NCBI GenBank assembly: GCA_003342895.1
Contig: PTFA01000056.1
Span: forward strand, 720,115 to 784,114
Reading direction: 5' to 3'
DNA from: Casuarius casuarius
Lineage: Eukaryota > Chordata > Aves > Casuariiformes > Casuariidae
DNA: 64,000 nucleotides
Shown here: piece after piece, positions 1 to 13,112 of the stretch
Layout of the letters: each line of letters opens with the position of its first letter
How positions within the stretch are numbered: position 1 is the first letter of the stretch
Notes under the pieces: generated by a model
Seen by the model: the letters and a program-made list of their open reading frames with translations, nothing else
The model's database searches: none
What the model was told of the DNA's origin: nothing
Position numbers and translations under genes: made by a program

Positions 1-940
1 AGGTGTGCAAGACTGGCTCCTTTGCCGGTTGATCTCCATGCAGGGACTTTGCCCCATGTAACTTCAGCTGAGCTGAAGCCAGCTGCAGTAATTGCACAAA
101 ATAAAGTATCCCTTTTGCCATATATGTATGGAGGTGGGGAAAATATCACTTAGTTCTATCTTCACACTTCACCTCGTCTGATGGGCAGATGAGTAGGTTA
201 CCCTTGAATTTAAATACCGTGTATTAGCATTCATTTGTTACTTATACTGCAGCGTTAGTCAAGAAACCCAAATGTCATTGTACTAGCCACTCTATAAACA
301 CACAGTGAAGACATAAATGGTGTAGATTCAGGAACAAAAAGAGAGAAAGTCATAATATACAGATACAAAGACTGGATGGGAGGATCGTGGGACATAAGAA
401 AAGAATAGTATTTCCTGCTTATTAATAGTAGCAGGACTGTTGCACCAAAAACAATGACTGCTTCAATAAGTCCTGGCTGTCCCAGCAAAATCCTGTATGC
501 CGGACTCCTCTAAGATCTGCAGCTCAGTTATTCTTCCATAACAGTGCCATTACTGAGGTATTCCTATTCTGGGGCTAGAGAAGGCAAATTTCATTGTAAA
601 ATCTGGTTTCTTTTTTTCATTTTCCACTTCTTGCCTGGAAAATGCCAGTCTATATCACAATAATAAATAAAAAATAAAGCCTCTAAAGATGCTAGGTTGG
701 CCCCAAAACTTTCTCATTTGATACTGCTGCTGTCATTTTGGAAATATTCTTAAAAGAAAACAAAATTTGAAGTTATGCCTGTTTATTAATAGAATCTAGA
801 AACTGTACAGCCTGTGTATTTTCCAGTTTTATAAAAAGCCTTTCTATAAAGTCATTCACACAACCAGTTATTTGGGTTGAAAGCACTCTCCATGAAAACA
901 CCAGCTTTAATATCAAGACTAGGAATAGGAAAGCTTTGCC

Positions 941-1005
941 AGATTCTCGGCTTCAAATTCTGGTGTAAATTAGGTGACTTCATTGGAATTATGCTGAGGA
1001 TCAGT
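941..1005. repeat. Palindromic MITE-like repeat, type A, degraded
   Basis: The segment opens with agattctcgg and runs through ctggtgtaaattagg to a cattggaatt half-site. This is the characteristic word order of a short self-complementary repeat that I recognise from sauropsid DNA (ATTCT end, GGTGTAAAT, then CCATTG-like centre). Only the left half is well preserved. Better copies lie at 13036-13112 and 51263-51357. Family membership rests on memory of the motif order, not on a database search. Confidence 0.45.
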
Positions 1006-4000
1006 CCAACCCCTCCTAGGCGGAAGACACAATAAATTTAATGTTGTAGCAAACCAAATTCTATATCAGAGAGAGCAGCATGTCAACAAACCCATCTCTT
1101 TTTTTTATGGAGTCCTTTTTTTGCATGTCTGTAGCTCCTGTAACTGTTATCTGCACCTGCCAATAAAGAGAGTTTTTTCTTTTTTCTTTTTTAACACAAT
1201 GAGAAATCAAACAGCAAACACAATTCCAGTAGCTTGTTGCAACAGCAGCTGGGAGGAGAGGGACCTGCTTTGGTGTGCTGTCAGGTAGGCAGTTCACAGT
1301 CTTTTGCCTGCTAACAAATACTACGAAGTTTTGATTTCAAGATATTACTTTTACATGTCGTGAGTATCTTATGTAGAAACATGGGGATTCCTGCCAAAGA
1401 ACTGAATGGTTGGTGTTTTGCCAGAAAGACCTCTGCCTGCCCGCAGGATTGACACACTGTCCCTCCTGTCTTTACAGAACTAATTACTTGGAGGAAATAA
1501 ATTACAGTAGCAAATCAGCACCTCATCGTGATTGGAATCTGTTTGAAGTAGGCCTTTTTGTGACTCACTGTATTCTATAATTCCTTTTAAAATGGCCTAT
1601 TGAAGAGATCTCAGTAAGATTCATGCTGGTGGGACAAAGTTTGTGGCACACTGCCATTTTACTTTAAATTGCACTGAAGAAGGCTTGCTCTTCTTTGCAA
1701 AGGGACTCTGAAAACAGCCTAGAAGAAGGGGGATGATGGCTCAATTCTTATTGATTCATTCATCATGCTAGATTTGCTCAAGTATAAAGATGACTTTTCT
1801 ATTTGTCAACCTTGCAGACTCCTCTAAGCATCTGAAAGTCAACCTGGGCTCTCTCTTTTGTTGAGGCTGTTAACACTGGCCCTGTTTTTCCTATGCAGCT
1901 CTATTGACTGAGTGCATCTCTAAAAGAAGGGCAGGACTGCAAGGTAACTGCTTCCACGACTCTGCCTTTTTGTGCATCTCTTTGCCTCTAGTGTATTCAA
2001 AGACATTTTTTTATGGATGGAACTAAGTTCTCAGGTAATATAAAATAAACAGAAGCTGTGTTTCCATTGGAAAATGCCTACTGATTGAAACCCAAACTCC
2101 TCCGAGTAGAATGACAGTTTTGATTCTGCTTTCCATCAGGAAAAATTTCTCAGGTTCAACATGAAACCTAGTCAGAACAAGAAGGAACTGACTCCGCAGT
2201 TCACTGTTAGTGGCATTTGGGTAAGATAAGCAAAAGCAAATGAAAGTTGTCTCGAAACACTGCATCTCCAGTGTTAAATGAGTCCATCTGCATGAAGGAT
2301 CTGTTATTTCGGTAGCAATTGATCTTTGATCAAAAAAGATAGGTATCAAATTAAGGGCCATTTCATCCTTAGCAAAATAAACATTTCACCTTCCACATAC
2401 AGAGATGAAAGAAAATAGGACACTTTATTACATGAGATAGTCAAAGCTCATCTTGTGTGGAGATATTTGTCTTATAGCTTTTTATGGGGTTATTTATTTT
2501 TACAAAAGTTTGGATTAAAATTGTTCTCTTCACCCACTTCAGTAAGCACCTGCCAGACTGGGTCTCCTAATAAAAGGACTGTATCCTGCTACTCTGACTC
2601 CCTAAACACTGATATTTACTCCACAAATCATTACACTGAAAACACTACTCCTGTAACAAGGTAATATTTCAGGTTAACAAAGGTAGCCCTAACAAAGACA
2701 TTAAATACAAAATCAGAGTGCAGAAATACACTTGCTAAAACATCTTACTGCAGATTTATGGCTTATGAAGTGAAGGCAGTGTGATAGATGAAGTATATTC
2801 CTGCTTTCGTAGTTGACAGAGAGAAATTTACTTTCAAACTAATTTTAACCAGAAACTAGCTGTTGGTTTATATTTTTATAAATATTTCTTTCCAAGGAAG
2901 GAAAATAGGATGAGCTTCAATTTAGGACACAATATTTGGAAAGTGGGAAATTCAAATTATTGGTCAGAACTTTGCACTCTGCTCAGATCCCTGGCCGAAA
3001 TCTTTATCTTGATACTGACACCGGGTGTCCTTTCATAAATCATTTGACATTCACGTGGCTTAGTTTGGGCTCCTTCCAAAATCCACAAAAGATAGGCAGT
3101 TTGGGTTCCTACAGAATCTCTCATGTAGATGCCAGAGCATTACTATATACATAACCTTTCAGAAGTGAGGTAAGTCTGAATTGTTTCTGAAGTGCTTTCA
3201 GATGGTAGGTTCTAGAAGTGCTAAAGCAAAAGGTAGTCATAGTTTCTAATTATGGGCTGATAGTAATGTTTATTCTCAGCTGATTTTAATACCTTTGTGT
3301 GATAGAAGAGGGGAAAACAGCACATAAATGATCTTTGTACCAAGCTCTAAATTTGGAATTGAGAATAAAGAAAAATTACAAAGTGAAATATGCAGCTGAA
3401 GTTAGGATAACAAGTGGGAAATAGCAACATTTACTTAAAATAGGATATCTGTGAGTTCAGCCACTGAGGAAAAACAGCCCACTGAATGAGAAGAGGAGAC
3501 CCGGAAAGCTGGAGGAAATCTAGACAAGAGTAGGTAGGATGTTTGACAGAAAAAGAACAACGAGAGCAATAAAAGATGCAGTGTCTGAAGCAACTGATTT
3601 CTAGGGAATGATTAAAAAGCAAAAATGTAGATTTGTTATGTGTAAACAGTATTAAAACCCAGGAAAATAAAAGAATAAATCCACTGCCATGGTTTCTATA
3701 TTGCTTGGGAACCTAACGATGTGGGAAACTTGTCAGGACTACTTGAGGCTTTGTCTGGTAGATCAGGAGCTGCCAAACTGTGCGCGATACCAGTTCCCCC
3801 ACAACCCAGATGGCCTAGCAGGGAGCTGCCATGGCCAGGGCTGTAGCTGCTATCACGGTGGAAAGGTTTGCAAGTGCTACCCAAAGGATTTCTACTTTCC
3901 TGCTAAGGTGTGGTCTCTGAGCTCCCTGGCTTTTCTCCCCTACTGAGCCCAAGCACCGGAGGAGAGACGCTTGCTCTCAGAGCATAAGTGTACCTTGCCC

Positions 4001-4254
4001 TGCATTTCATGGTAGGCATAAATTTGTGTGCACCTTCTTACCCAGAGTTAAACTGTGATTAACTTCTACTGAACATGTTAAAAACCACTTTTGGGAGTAT
4101 TTTGAAGTGGATTGAGCAAAGCACTAGATAAAGTGTAAGTCCAGCTTTATCACAGCAATAGATCTCAGTGATCTTTCTGTCTTTTTCCATCTCCATTAAT
4201 AATAAAAAGCAGAAGTGTAATGAATATTGCTTGCTGCTACAAAAGTGGTAATTA

Positions 4255-4279
4255 CTCCTCCTCCTCCCCTCCTCACCCC
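4255..4279. repeat. CT-rich (CTC)n tract
   Basis: About 25 bases of almost pure pyrimidine built from imperfect ctc units. It is low-complexity sequence with no associated gene. Confidence 0.7.
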
Positions 4280-4751
4280 AGAGTTTACAAAATTTTGTTT
4301 ATGACTGGTTTGCAAAGTCTATAAAATACACTCACATCCGATTTTACTGTCAAAAGGAATCAAATCATAATATGATTTAAATTATATATACCTTTCATAT
4401 CATTCTGATTTTCCCTTTTAACTATTGAGGGATTGTTCTTACCTTAGCATGACTAAAAGCAACTGTGAATAATAAGTTAGTTTTATCATGCCATGTAGTA
4501 CGGAGATAAGAGAAATGATTTTATTGTGAACAGATATTTCTACAGTTAAGTGCATTAATATTGAAAAAATTGTCATCTAGAGGGCCTGATAATAAATTGG
4601 AAACGTCAGTCTATAAAAATGTATTAAATAACAATTAATACATAACTAGGGGATATATTTTGGTGTTATAGTCAGATAGTTATAAAGCAGATATTGCTTT
4701 TTAATTCTTAGTTTCATTGAACTCTGCGTACAAAGAGCATTATGTTAAATT

Positions 4752-4766
4752 AAAAAAAAAAAAAAA
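4752..4766. repeat. A15 homopolymer
   Basis: Fifteen consecutive A. No recognisable retroelement body precedes it, so I cannot say whether it is the relic of a poly(A) tail or a simple repeat. Confidence 0.8.
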
Positions 4767-5373
4767 CTAAAAAGGAATCCTTAGGGGAAGAAAAAACCCG
4801 AACACCAGTTTTGTAACTCTTTTGACTAAGCTTGGAAGAGAAGACCAGCAAAAAGAATGAATGGAATGATATACCTTATGTTGTAAAATAGCTTACATTC
4901 TCATATCAATTTTTTCAGACTTTCTTGTTTTGTAAAACACAACTGACTAAATGTAACTGCAATGTAAGAGAGCTGTAGAAAAGCTTAGAGAAGATTTTGA
5001 AGTGGCTGCAAAGCAAAGAGAACTGATAATGCTTTCATACTAGATTAACAAATCTATTGTTTATTACCTCAATGATATGGCATGCTGTGAGGTGCCTATG
5101 CTCATGCAGTAATGATTAGCTAGTTGGCTAACTTCCAGCCAGTAAGGTTATTAACACTGTATTGTGAAGGCTCAATGTAAGGCTGATTTTCTTGTACTGT
5201 ATATTGCATGCAGAAAACTTGTATTAATCAATACAAATTATTCCCCAAACAATAAGACACAGTGGGGGCGAGCAGGAAAGGCTGGAAATGAGGTGCTAGT
5301 GCAAAAAAAGAGAAAGAATAAAGAAGGTCACATGTTCTGTCTCTAATTAATGTTGAAGTCTTTGAAAAGGCAG

Positions 5374-5520
5374 AAGTCTAGTGGTTAAAACAGGAGACTA
5401 ACAAACCAATGCTCTGTGCTTTGCTAAGGAACAGGATTGGGATGTAACCTTGGGCAAATCAGGTTTTCCTTATTGTGCCTCAAGTTTTACCTGTAAAATA
5501 AGGATGGCATCTCCCATGTT
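5374..5520 (+). mobile_element. MIR SINE
   Basis: This is a decayed tRNA-derived SINE of the MIR family. The tRNA-like head is visible at 5376-5395 (tagtggttaaaacaggagac, corresponding to the A-box region). It is followed by the core diagnostic words taaccttgggcaaatca (about 5447-5463) and tgtgcctcaagttttacctg with taaaataaggatgg (about 5475-5507). Order and spacing match the MIR consensus, with a few small indels. The 3' tail beyond about 5520 is not recognisable. MIR is an ancient amniote SINE, mobilised in trans by L2-type LINEs, and is inactive here. Confidence 0.85.
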
Positions 5521-6604
5521 TGTTCTTTCTGTTAAATCTTTGGTAGAACATAACACAGATGTTTCAAATATCATTAATATATAAGATGATTGGCTGAGAA
5601 AGCTTTATATTGGACAGCATAATTTCTGCAACAGGAAAACTGCAGAATTTAAGATGTTTTATTGCAAAATATGAACATTAGAGATAAAACTCAGAATATA
5701 GATATCTTACCTATGTTATGGTTGCCTTAGTTGGTTTTCTTTCCCTTCTTTTCAAAGTAATAGCCCCAGGCATGTACTTCTTGAATTGCACATCATGCCG
5801 TAAATCTCAGTGCTAAGTAGTGTGAATGTGGTACCTGACACTATTAACTGGGTTGGGAATTGGATAAGAGCATGCAGAGTTCAAATGGACTATTAGTGAT
5901 TATATCCCACCAGCCTGTGGACCAACAAAAAATCATTCTGCTTGTTTGCACCAACGCTGCTTCTTCTGCTATGGTTGCACAATGGAAATCTGAAAGGAGG
6001 AAGCTACTCAGGTTGATGGGTCAAGTTAGAAGAACTGTATGCAGCCACTGACTTTATGTTCAACTTTATGGACTATCAGTTATCCATTTCTGGCCTCGGC
6101 CGGCATGTCTGTAAGTTGGATCTGATATATACCTCACAGGTGTGTTGTGGATCAGGTGCCTTTAGAGTCTAAGCTGGGATAATGAAAAGTGCTTTGTAAA
6201 ATATTGCCTTGAACAGACACAGAAACTGACCAAAGAGGTCTTAGCATCAGCCAGATTTCCATGGGATTAGAAGACTGCTCAATACATTCTGTTTTTATTT
6301 TGTTTTCATTCATATATAGTCATGAACTTTAAGCTAGTTCTACGAGCTCTTGGCACTGAGTGGACAAACTGAGACCACAGCGCTTACCGTTGGTGCTACA
6401 TTGGTTTGGATTGTATGAGTACATGCTGTGACCAGCTAAGGAAGCTATTTGCATACATGCTTATCACTGAGCATATGAAAGGAATGATAGACATCAATGT
6501 GACTATATAAATATTTTTAAATACATGTGCTGACCTGGGGGTTTACTTTCAGCTTTGATTTCACAAAGCAATTCTGCACATACTGCAGCCTTCACCAGAA
6601 CAAT
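5521..6604. other. Non-coding stretch, nothing recognised
   Basis: AT-rich sequence between the MIR and the palindromic repeat. A short run at 6180-6225 (gggataatgaaaagtgcttt) faintly resembles a MIR 3' end but is too short to call. An ATTTGCAT octamer-type motif sits at 6447-6454 without further context. No gene is seen. Confidence 0.6.
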
Positions 6605-6735
6605 AATCCTACCCATGTTCCACAAAATATTTTGGTACATGCTTAGTTTTAAGCTGGACACACAGACCCACTGACAGCCATGGGACTACTTGTGGGCTTG
6701 TGCCTGAAGCTAAGCATATGCTAAAGTTGGGCCTG
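6605..6735. repeat. Palindromic MITE-like repeat, type B
   Basis: About 130 bp with internal inverted symmetry. The left arm around 6647-6667 reads tacatgcttagttttaagc. The right arm around 6703-6722 reads gaagctaagcatatgc, whose reverse complement aligns to the left arm at most positions. Between them lies ccactgacagccatgggact, a degraded form of the centre usually seen in this repeat type. The right end reads agttgggcctg. I recognise this arrangement from bird, crocodilian and turtle DNA but cannot assign a Repbase name. No coding capacity is present, so any movement would have needed enzymes supplied in trans. Confidence 0.6.
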
Positions 6736-9700
6736 ACAATAAAGAAGGCTGCTGGTATTCTGAAGGTCCATCTGCTTCCCTGGTATTTAAACCTTGATGG
6801 AAGTGGTTTAAACTAACATGTTTTACTTATCAGTTGGGATGGACTGAGGGCATACAACATGGCCAGTTACAGCCAGCATTACCATCTGTCTGGGCTTTCC
6901 TAGATGTACTCTTTCTTCTATCTACCATTTTGGCCGGGATTGAATCTGAAGATATTCTATTTTTATAAATCCTAGGCAGAAATATGGTAGCCCTAAGGTC
7001 AGCAGCTCAGTTAGGAAGCTGTAACTTGATGGTGTTCAGTTGTATATTTGTACCTACAGTTAAAATTCAAAAGCTACCCAAAAATCTGGAAGTAGATTAC
7101 TGCTCTGCACAAGTAGAACCTCTTTCACCCTGTAGAGCCTTAATTGAGCCAAAGTAAACTTCTTCTAGACCACATTATTCACAAAATGTTTCAGACTGGT
7201 GTTCTCAGTTTCCAATATTAAGGATCTGAATAATGTTAGAAAATACTTATATTTAAGCAAAAACCCTTAGAGAGGTTTTTTTTTCCTTTTTTTCCTGAGA
7301 ATATAGAAGAACACCAGCAGTCAGAAAGCAGTCCTTGGAAATATAATTAGCTCTGTTGAGCAAATAACAAAGGCTTTGTTACTCTGCCACACAGCACAGC
7401 TAGTAAGTGTTTACACATCCCTAAAGCTGAATTACTAGTGAAGCGAATAACTTTGAAAATACATAGATTATTATAGTCTGATTCTTTACACTTTTCCCAT
7501 CGTGTAGATAATATGGGGTTGGTGTATGAGGGTGGATGTAAATGAAATAGTTTCCATGAATATACATTTATTTTGTCATCAGCATATAATATATGGAATG
7601 AAGCACCAGATAGGAAATGAAAAATGCGGAGGAAAAATAATCAAAAGAAATATAATTGAGGGAATGAACATAGAAGAAAAGTGGATTTACAATGAGAAAA
7701 ATGTAGAGAACAGAGACTTGAGAAAAGAAAATGGAATGATTAAGAACTAACCATAAAATAGTTATTAGAATTACTTAAGATGAAGTCAAAGCTTAGCATA
7801 AGGAATAAGTAGACACAATTTCTAAAATGTGACAGATAATAAGAGAAAAAAAATTAAGAGAAAACCCAAAGGAAATTAAAAATAGAGATATGGTAAGAAT
7901 CTAAATGAAAAGTTTAAAAATTTGTATGTTAGCAAATACTTAGCTATTAGCAATTATTTAAAATTGTTATCAATTTAAAGGATTATCAACAGAAGTTGTA
8001 GATTCTGAGGGAATATTCTGACTTGTTTGATACTATAATAATGAAGGGCATAGACTTAAGGTGATTATGTCTCTAATTAAATGGGATTATTCCTGAGTTA
8101 AACTTCAGTTCCTCTCAGTTACCCCTGTGATACCCTACTTGCTTTATGCTACTTATAAGATGATAAAAAAGGAAAGGTCAATAAAAATAAAATGGAAGCA
8201 TGTGGAAGTAGTGAGAACTGCAAATAAGTGTCAATTTTAGGTACTGAAAATAGCCAGCTAAAGGAAGAATTTACCGTGGGAGGTAGCAGACTCTCCATCA
8301 CCTGAAAGGTTGTAACTGAATGGATGTCTTTCTGAAATGCATCATTTATCCACAAATTATGTGTCTGATGAAGAAATTATTAAGATTTTTCCTCTGTAGG
8401 AAGATTGGCAACCACAATTCTTTTGAAATGAAATATTCTTTCACCATCGTTTCAGAAGAGCTCCTTGTGTTGACAACCTGTTGCAGAGTGATATCATTTG
8501 TGTGCCAGGATAGAGTGACTACTTAGGGGAGAGCTCCTGTAAAACAACTAACTCCCCAATTGCCTGTTTCTACAGCAAGGCAAAACCTAACCAGGAGGTC
8601 CCACATTTAATTTACTTGGCAGCCAATGGCATCAGTGGTACCTATCTCCAATGGTACGAGGAGAAACATCTTAATGATCTCTGACTGTATTGGGTTTTTT
8701 TAATCATTTTTTGTCCATTTGGAAATTGTTCAGATGCCATGAGAGGAACACAATCCCCCCCTGGCCTGTGAAATCCCCAATCTGAAGGTTGCTGGAAATG
8801 AAAGATTGGGAAAAGTGCTGGAAGAGTGGGAAAATATCACTGCATATTCTGTTCCTATATGCCTTTCCTAAGTGTTTGCTATTGGACATTGGGGAACCTT
8901 TTATCTGAACCAGTACAGTAATTCTTATGTCCTTTGCTCTTATTTACCATGGTTTGGCTACCCGTAGCACAGCTAGTGTTTTGATTCCTTCCTGTCTGAT
9001 AGCCTGTAAATCAATTTTGTTTCAGACATCTAACATCCAGCATCCTTCATGCCTCAGATATTCTGAATGACTTCTAGAAGTTCATTGCCTCTCTGCAACT
9101 CTTCATAAAATGGATTTAAAAACAGCAATGAAATCTTGTTATCCTTGTTGTACGTCTGAGGTTTGTTGTATTTATTTTTCAAGAGCTACTGGATGTGACA
9201 ACTGAGGGCCTACCCCACATATCAAAATCTTTCCACATCTCAAAATCTTTTTCTTATTCTGGTGGTTTTACTGATGACCTAATTATATTTTTTGTCAGCT
9301 TCTGATATTTTGGTGTAATTGGGTTTCTGCCATGTTTAAGAAGCCTGCCCTACCCAAAATGTTAGGTATTGATATTAGTTATAAAAATAAAACTAAGTAG
9401 ATAAAACAAGGCTTTTCTCTACCCTTCTCCCCTAAATAGAACACCAAAATTGAACCTATATGAAATAGAAACCATAAAACTCTCTTCCCTCATGCATCTT
9501 CTCCTGGAAACGGACAGGCCCTAATCTCTATAGCAGAGAATGCTTCTCCACTAACTTTTTTTTCTAAATGAAGAGGGATACAGACTCTTCTATCTATATA
9601 TATGACAGTACATAAGATGATGTCTTAAATAAACACATCTTACACTTTAGACCATTCATAGAACAAGTACATTCTGAACAAGTGCAGAAAAATCAACGAC

Positions 9701-12700
9701 AGAGAGGAAAAGACATATCCCTATGGTGACTCCCAAAATATGACTGATTCAATCACAACTCAGAAGGGTTGCTTTAGTTATATTTTGTTGAATATTTTAT
9801 TTATAAAGTAGGTCTTTTGACCTTAGTTTATGCTTAGTTAAACAAGGTAAATGATGAACTGGTAGCCCCCTTTGCGCTAGTTGGCTGAGGGCTTTGGGGT
9901 GTCTTGCTCACTTTATTTACCTCTCTTCCAGCTCTCCTAGTTTCTTTTTGTTTTTACAGCAATATTTATGTCCTACATCACCAAATATTACCATGAGATC
10001 TCTGCTTTCTATTATGAGCCAGTTAGGCCAGTCTCAAGGTTTGCTTTTATTTCGGTTGAAAACTTGACTCTGGCTCTTTGGTGGTCTCCAGTATCACCCC
10101 TATCAGCAATGGCAGGCTCTTTGTAAAACGCTGCAATCAGAATATTTCCCCTCAGCCTGAAAACATTTGGGATTAGATCAGAGCTGCCATAACACAGAGC
10201 AAAGAAACAAAAAAGTCCAGGAAGAGAATCCTTAGCTCCATGGGATCATCCTAAGGGACTACTGAAGGAATCAGAAAAAAAGAAATCAACAGCTGTGGTG
10301 AATCATGTGACCAGAAGTTCAATGGGAGGTTGTGAAAAATAGTATGGAAATCAGCATTTATGAGAAAAGTTCATGGAAATGTAAGGGAAGATAGGGGGCA
10401 GATGCACAATTTCATCTGATGTTTTCTGTAGCATAATCTTTGTGCTATTTATAGCTCCTAATAATCAGTCTTTTTAGAAAATGTTTTGCATTTTTTTTCT
10501 CCTTGCGCCTTCCATCACTAGTGCATAAATTATTACTTATAGAGTTATCCTTCCATTATAACAAGGCTTATAGCCACTATGATTTCTCCCCTTTTAAGTT
10601 TCAGGAGATGATGTTACTTTTGGGTGCAGTTTTATCACATAGTGAAATTCATATAAGTTGTGAACCTGGATATACCTCTCCTGCTTTGAGCCAGCACCTC
10701 AGCCTGCAATTGTTCCACCTTTCCGGTGCCTGGAGTTTTATTTGCTCGGACAGATTTCCTTTACAGATAGGTTTGAAACATAATTCTGTCAAATCACCTT
10801 CATATGGGTTAGGATTAAAACAACAACAATAACAACAGAAAGATTTTTTGTTGTGACTCAGTTTTGAGGAATTTGCTTTGGTTTTGCATGTGATGTCAGT
10901 GAAGGTTTTCCAGTAAGCTGGAGAAGGCAAGGAAAAACTGGGTGTAGTTAAAAGCTGGCTCTTGCGTATCATGGAGGTTCTGTTAATTTTAGGGTTTTTG
11001 TTTTGTGTCGGATTCCAGCTTTGCGCAACTCATGTTTCTGGGCTGCCCAGTTAACCTGATCCAGATCCAGGTCTGGATCCTTTTCAAACTATTCCCAGTC
11101 TCCTCACATAGAGCAGTTGAATCCCTTTGTCCTGCAGAGGTAATCTGCCTTCAGAGGTGGGCTGGTGAGCAGCACACAAGCCTCCTGAGGCAGGGGAGAT
11201 GCATCCTTGCTACACTAGATGCTAACGCTCGCCTCACTTTCCAGGAATGGCCAGGCTTACTACTATTAGCCATATCACCATATAACAGTAGATTATCATT
11301 CTGTAATTCCTCTCACTTTGCTGTTTACTCCCTCCAAACATTACGCTCACAGATGGTTAGCATCTCTCCTTCCCCCTTCCAATCATCATTTGGCCATGCC
11401 GCAGCACAGAGTTAGTTCCTTTTAATCTTTCTCCATAATTAAATGAAAAGGCAATATAAATGGAACTGTAATAAAGTCTCCTCTTCTGAAATTAAATATA
11501 AAGATAGTTGCTTCTTTTTATGTATTGTAAACGATTAATAAAGATGAACTGTACAATTTCAGTAAGGACTTCAAACAAATGTGCTTTCATCTCGTAGCTC
11601 ATGAGAGTGCACGAAGGCAGTTGCTGCTGGGGAGGAAGAGATCTATTCTGCCTGGTGACACTTGGTTTCTCATTCATGGCCCTTTTTCATACCTGCAAAA
11701 CTGTTAGTGGACTCTTTAAGCAGAGAAGGTGGGGGAGGAGGGAGAGGGGGTTGATAGGTCTACATTAGCTCATTAAAAACTATAATACCATTTCTATTTT
11801 ACATAATTTAACATGGCAAACTATTAAAAAAAAATAAGGTGAAAACTGCAACCCCTAGGCATGCGTTTAAAACATCCTCATTTAGATGCTAATTTTGATT
11901 CCTAGTGTATGGCTGTTTAAAAAAAAAAGCCATTAACAAAGGGGCAGATTACTTAAAAGGCATTATTAGGCAAATATGTATGAGTTTTCTGATACCAAGT
12001 GGCCCTTTTATGACTGAATACAGCTGCTAAGTAGAGTGACATGGAGATATTTGTTTTAAAAGGAAAGAAAAAAACACCAGTTTAAAAAAAATATAAAAAA
12101 CAATAATTATATGGAGTGTAAATCACACAGGTAAAAAAAATTTACTTTAAAAAGCAAGTAGTACTTTCTCCCTCAAATATTTAGCAAATTTGTGGCTCTG
12201 CAGGTGATGTATATTACCAGGTGAATTCTAGGATTTATCTAACATTTAGGTAATAGTGAAACAAACATTAAAATGTTGCTATTTAATTCTAATCATATAT
12301 CTTGATTTGTGTGTTAGTAAAATAGCATTGACAGAAAAGTGAAATGAGGAAAATAACAGGCAACATGAGAGGAAAGTGCATTCTTTCCAGCTGAGACTGA
12401 ACTCATGACTGGCAAAAATAAGGTTATAATGATATTAAAATGAAAACTGTTCAGACAGAAAAGATATAAGTAAATGTACTGTGCTGTATAAATGAAATGA
12501 GTAATAGAAGACAGGCAGATGGTTGCTTAACTGCATCACAGTAAAAGAACAGTGAATAGGTCTTCACTGAGAGCTCTCTCTCTGAACCTGAATAAAATTT
12601 TCTTTAACAGGGTAAAGGCTAAGGGAATTTCTAACCCTGAAAAGAAGAAATGCATTTGAAAAGCAGAGCTAATTTTGACTCTGTCTTGGTTGTCGGGCTG

Positions 12701-13035
12701 TTTGAATAACTTTTGTATTCTCTGTAAATGATCCAGTTAAGAATAAGGTGCCTAAACCAGAAACAGTTAATCAGTCAGATCACTTCAGCCCCCAGCAGCC
12801 TCGGAAACTCCTTGTGCTGGATGCTGTGCGACAGCGGACAGGTCATTGCTGCTCGGAGAGTCCAGGGTGCTCTTTGCAAACCTTCCTCTTGGTCACCAAA
12901 GTGCAGTTCAGATTTGTTCACACTAATGTGCTGTTTTAGACCATATAATGCAACATATATTAGAAATAAGAGCAGCTCTTTCCTTCCCTCCCTTAGATTT
13001 TCCCTTTTTACATGCAACATGAAAACTTATTAAAG
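6736..13035. other. AT-rich non-coding stretch
   Basis: No gene is recognised. Contents are an 18-bp tandem duplication (9215-9250), a mildly GC-richer patch with overlapping two-strand open frames (10.5-11.4 kb), and an extended AT-rich segment at 11.76-12.2 kb with runs of A and T and homeobox-like TAAT words. That last segment has the look of an old conserved non-coding element, but this cannot be judged from one sequence. Confidence 0.55.
9215..9250. repeat. 18-bp tandem duplication
   Basis: Two adjacent 18-base units, 9215-9232 (ccacatatcaaaatcttt) and 9233-9250 (ccacatctcaaaatcttt), differ at a single position. This is a local replication-slippage type duplication. Confidence 0.9.
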
Positions 13036-13112
13036 CGGATTCTCCTTACACCACCGTTGAAGGAGTTACTGCAGTGTAAAACTGGAAGAACTGTGAGGAG
13101 AACTAAACTCAC
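13036..13112. repeat. Palindromic MITE-like repeat, type A
   Basis: About 77 bp. The left end reads gattctccttaca and the right end gtgaggagaac, whose reverse complement (gttctcctcac) matches the left end, so imperfect terminal inverted repeats are visible. The interior carries gaaggagttactgcagtgta and gtaaaactgg, the typical interior of this repeat. It is the same type as 51263-51357 and has no coding capacity. Confidence 0.6.

Larger units (their letters stand above)
1..5373. other. AT-rich non-coding stretch
   Basis: I see no gene here. The stretch contains one palindromic repeat remnant (about 941-1005), a CT-rich tract (4255-4279), an A15 run (4752-4766) and a 17-bp near-palindrome at 4362-4378 with 7-bp arms around a 3-base centre. 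Open frames of 60-110 codons occur on both strands but overlap each other and look like chance. The slightly less AT-rich patch at 3690-3950 is open on both strands at once, which argues against coding. Confidence 0.6.

Noticed and set aside
1010..1030. cagtccaacccctcctaggc resembling the CR1 3' UTR
   Set aside because: Only a short word, adjoining another repeat type, and no CR1 3' microsatellite.
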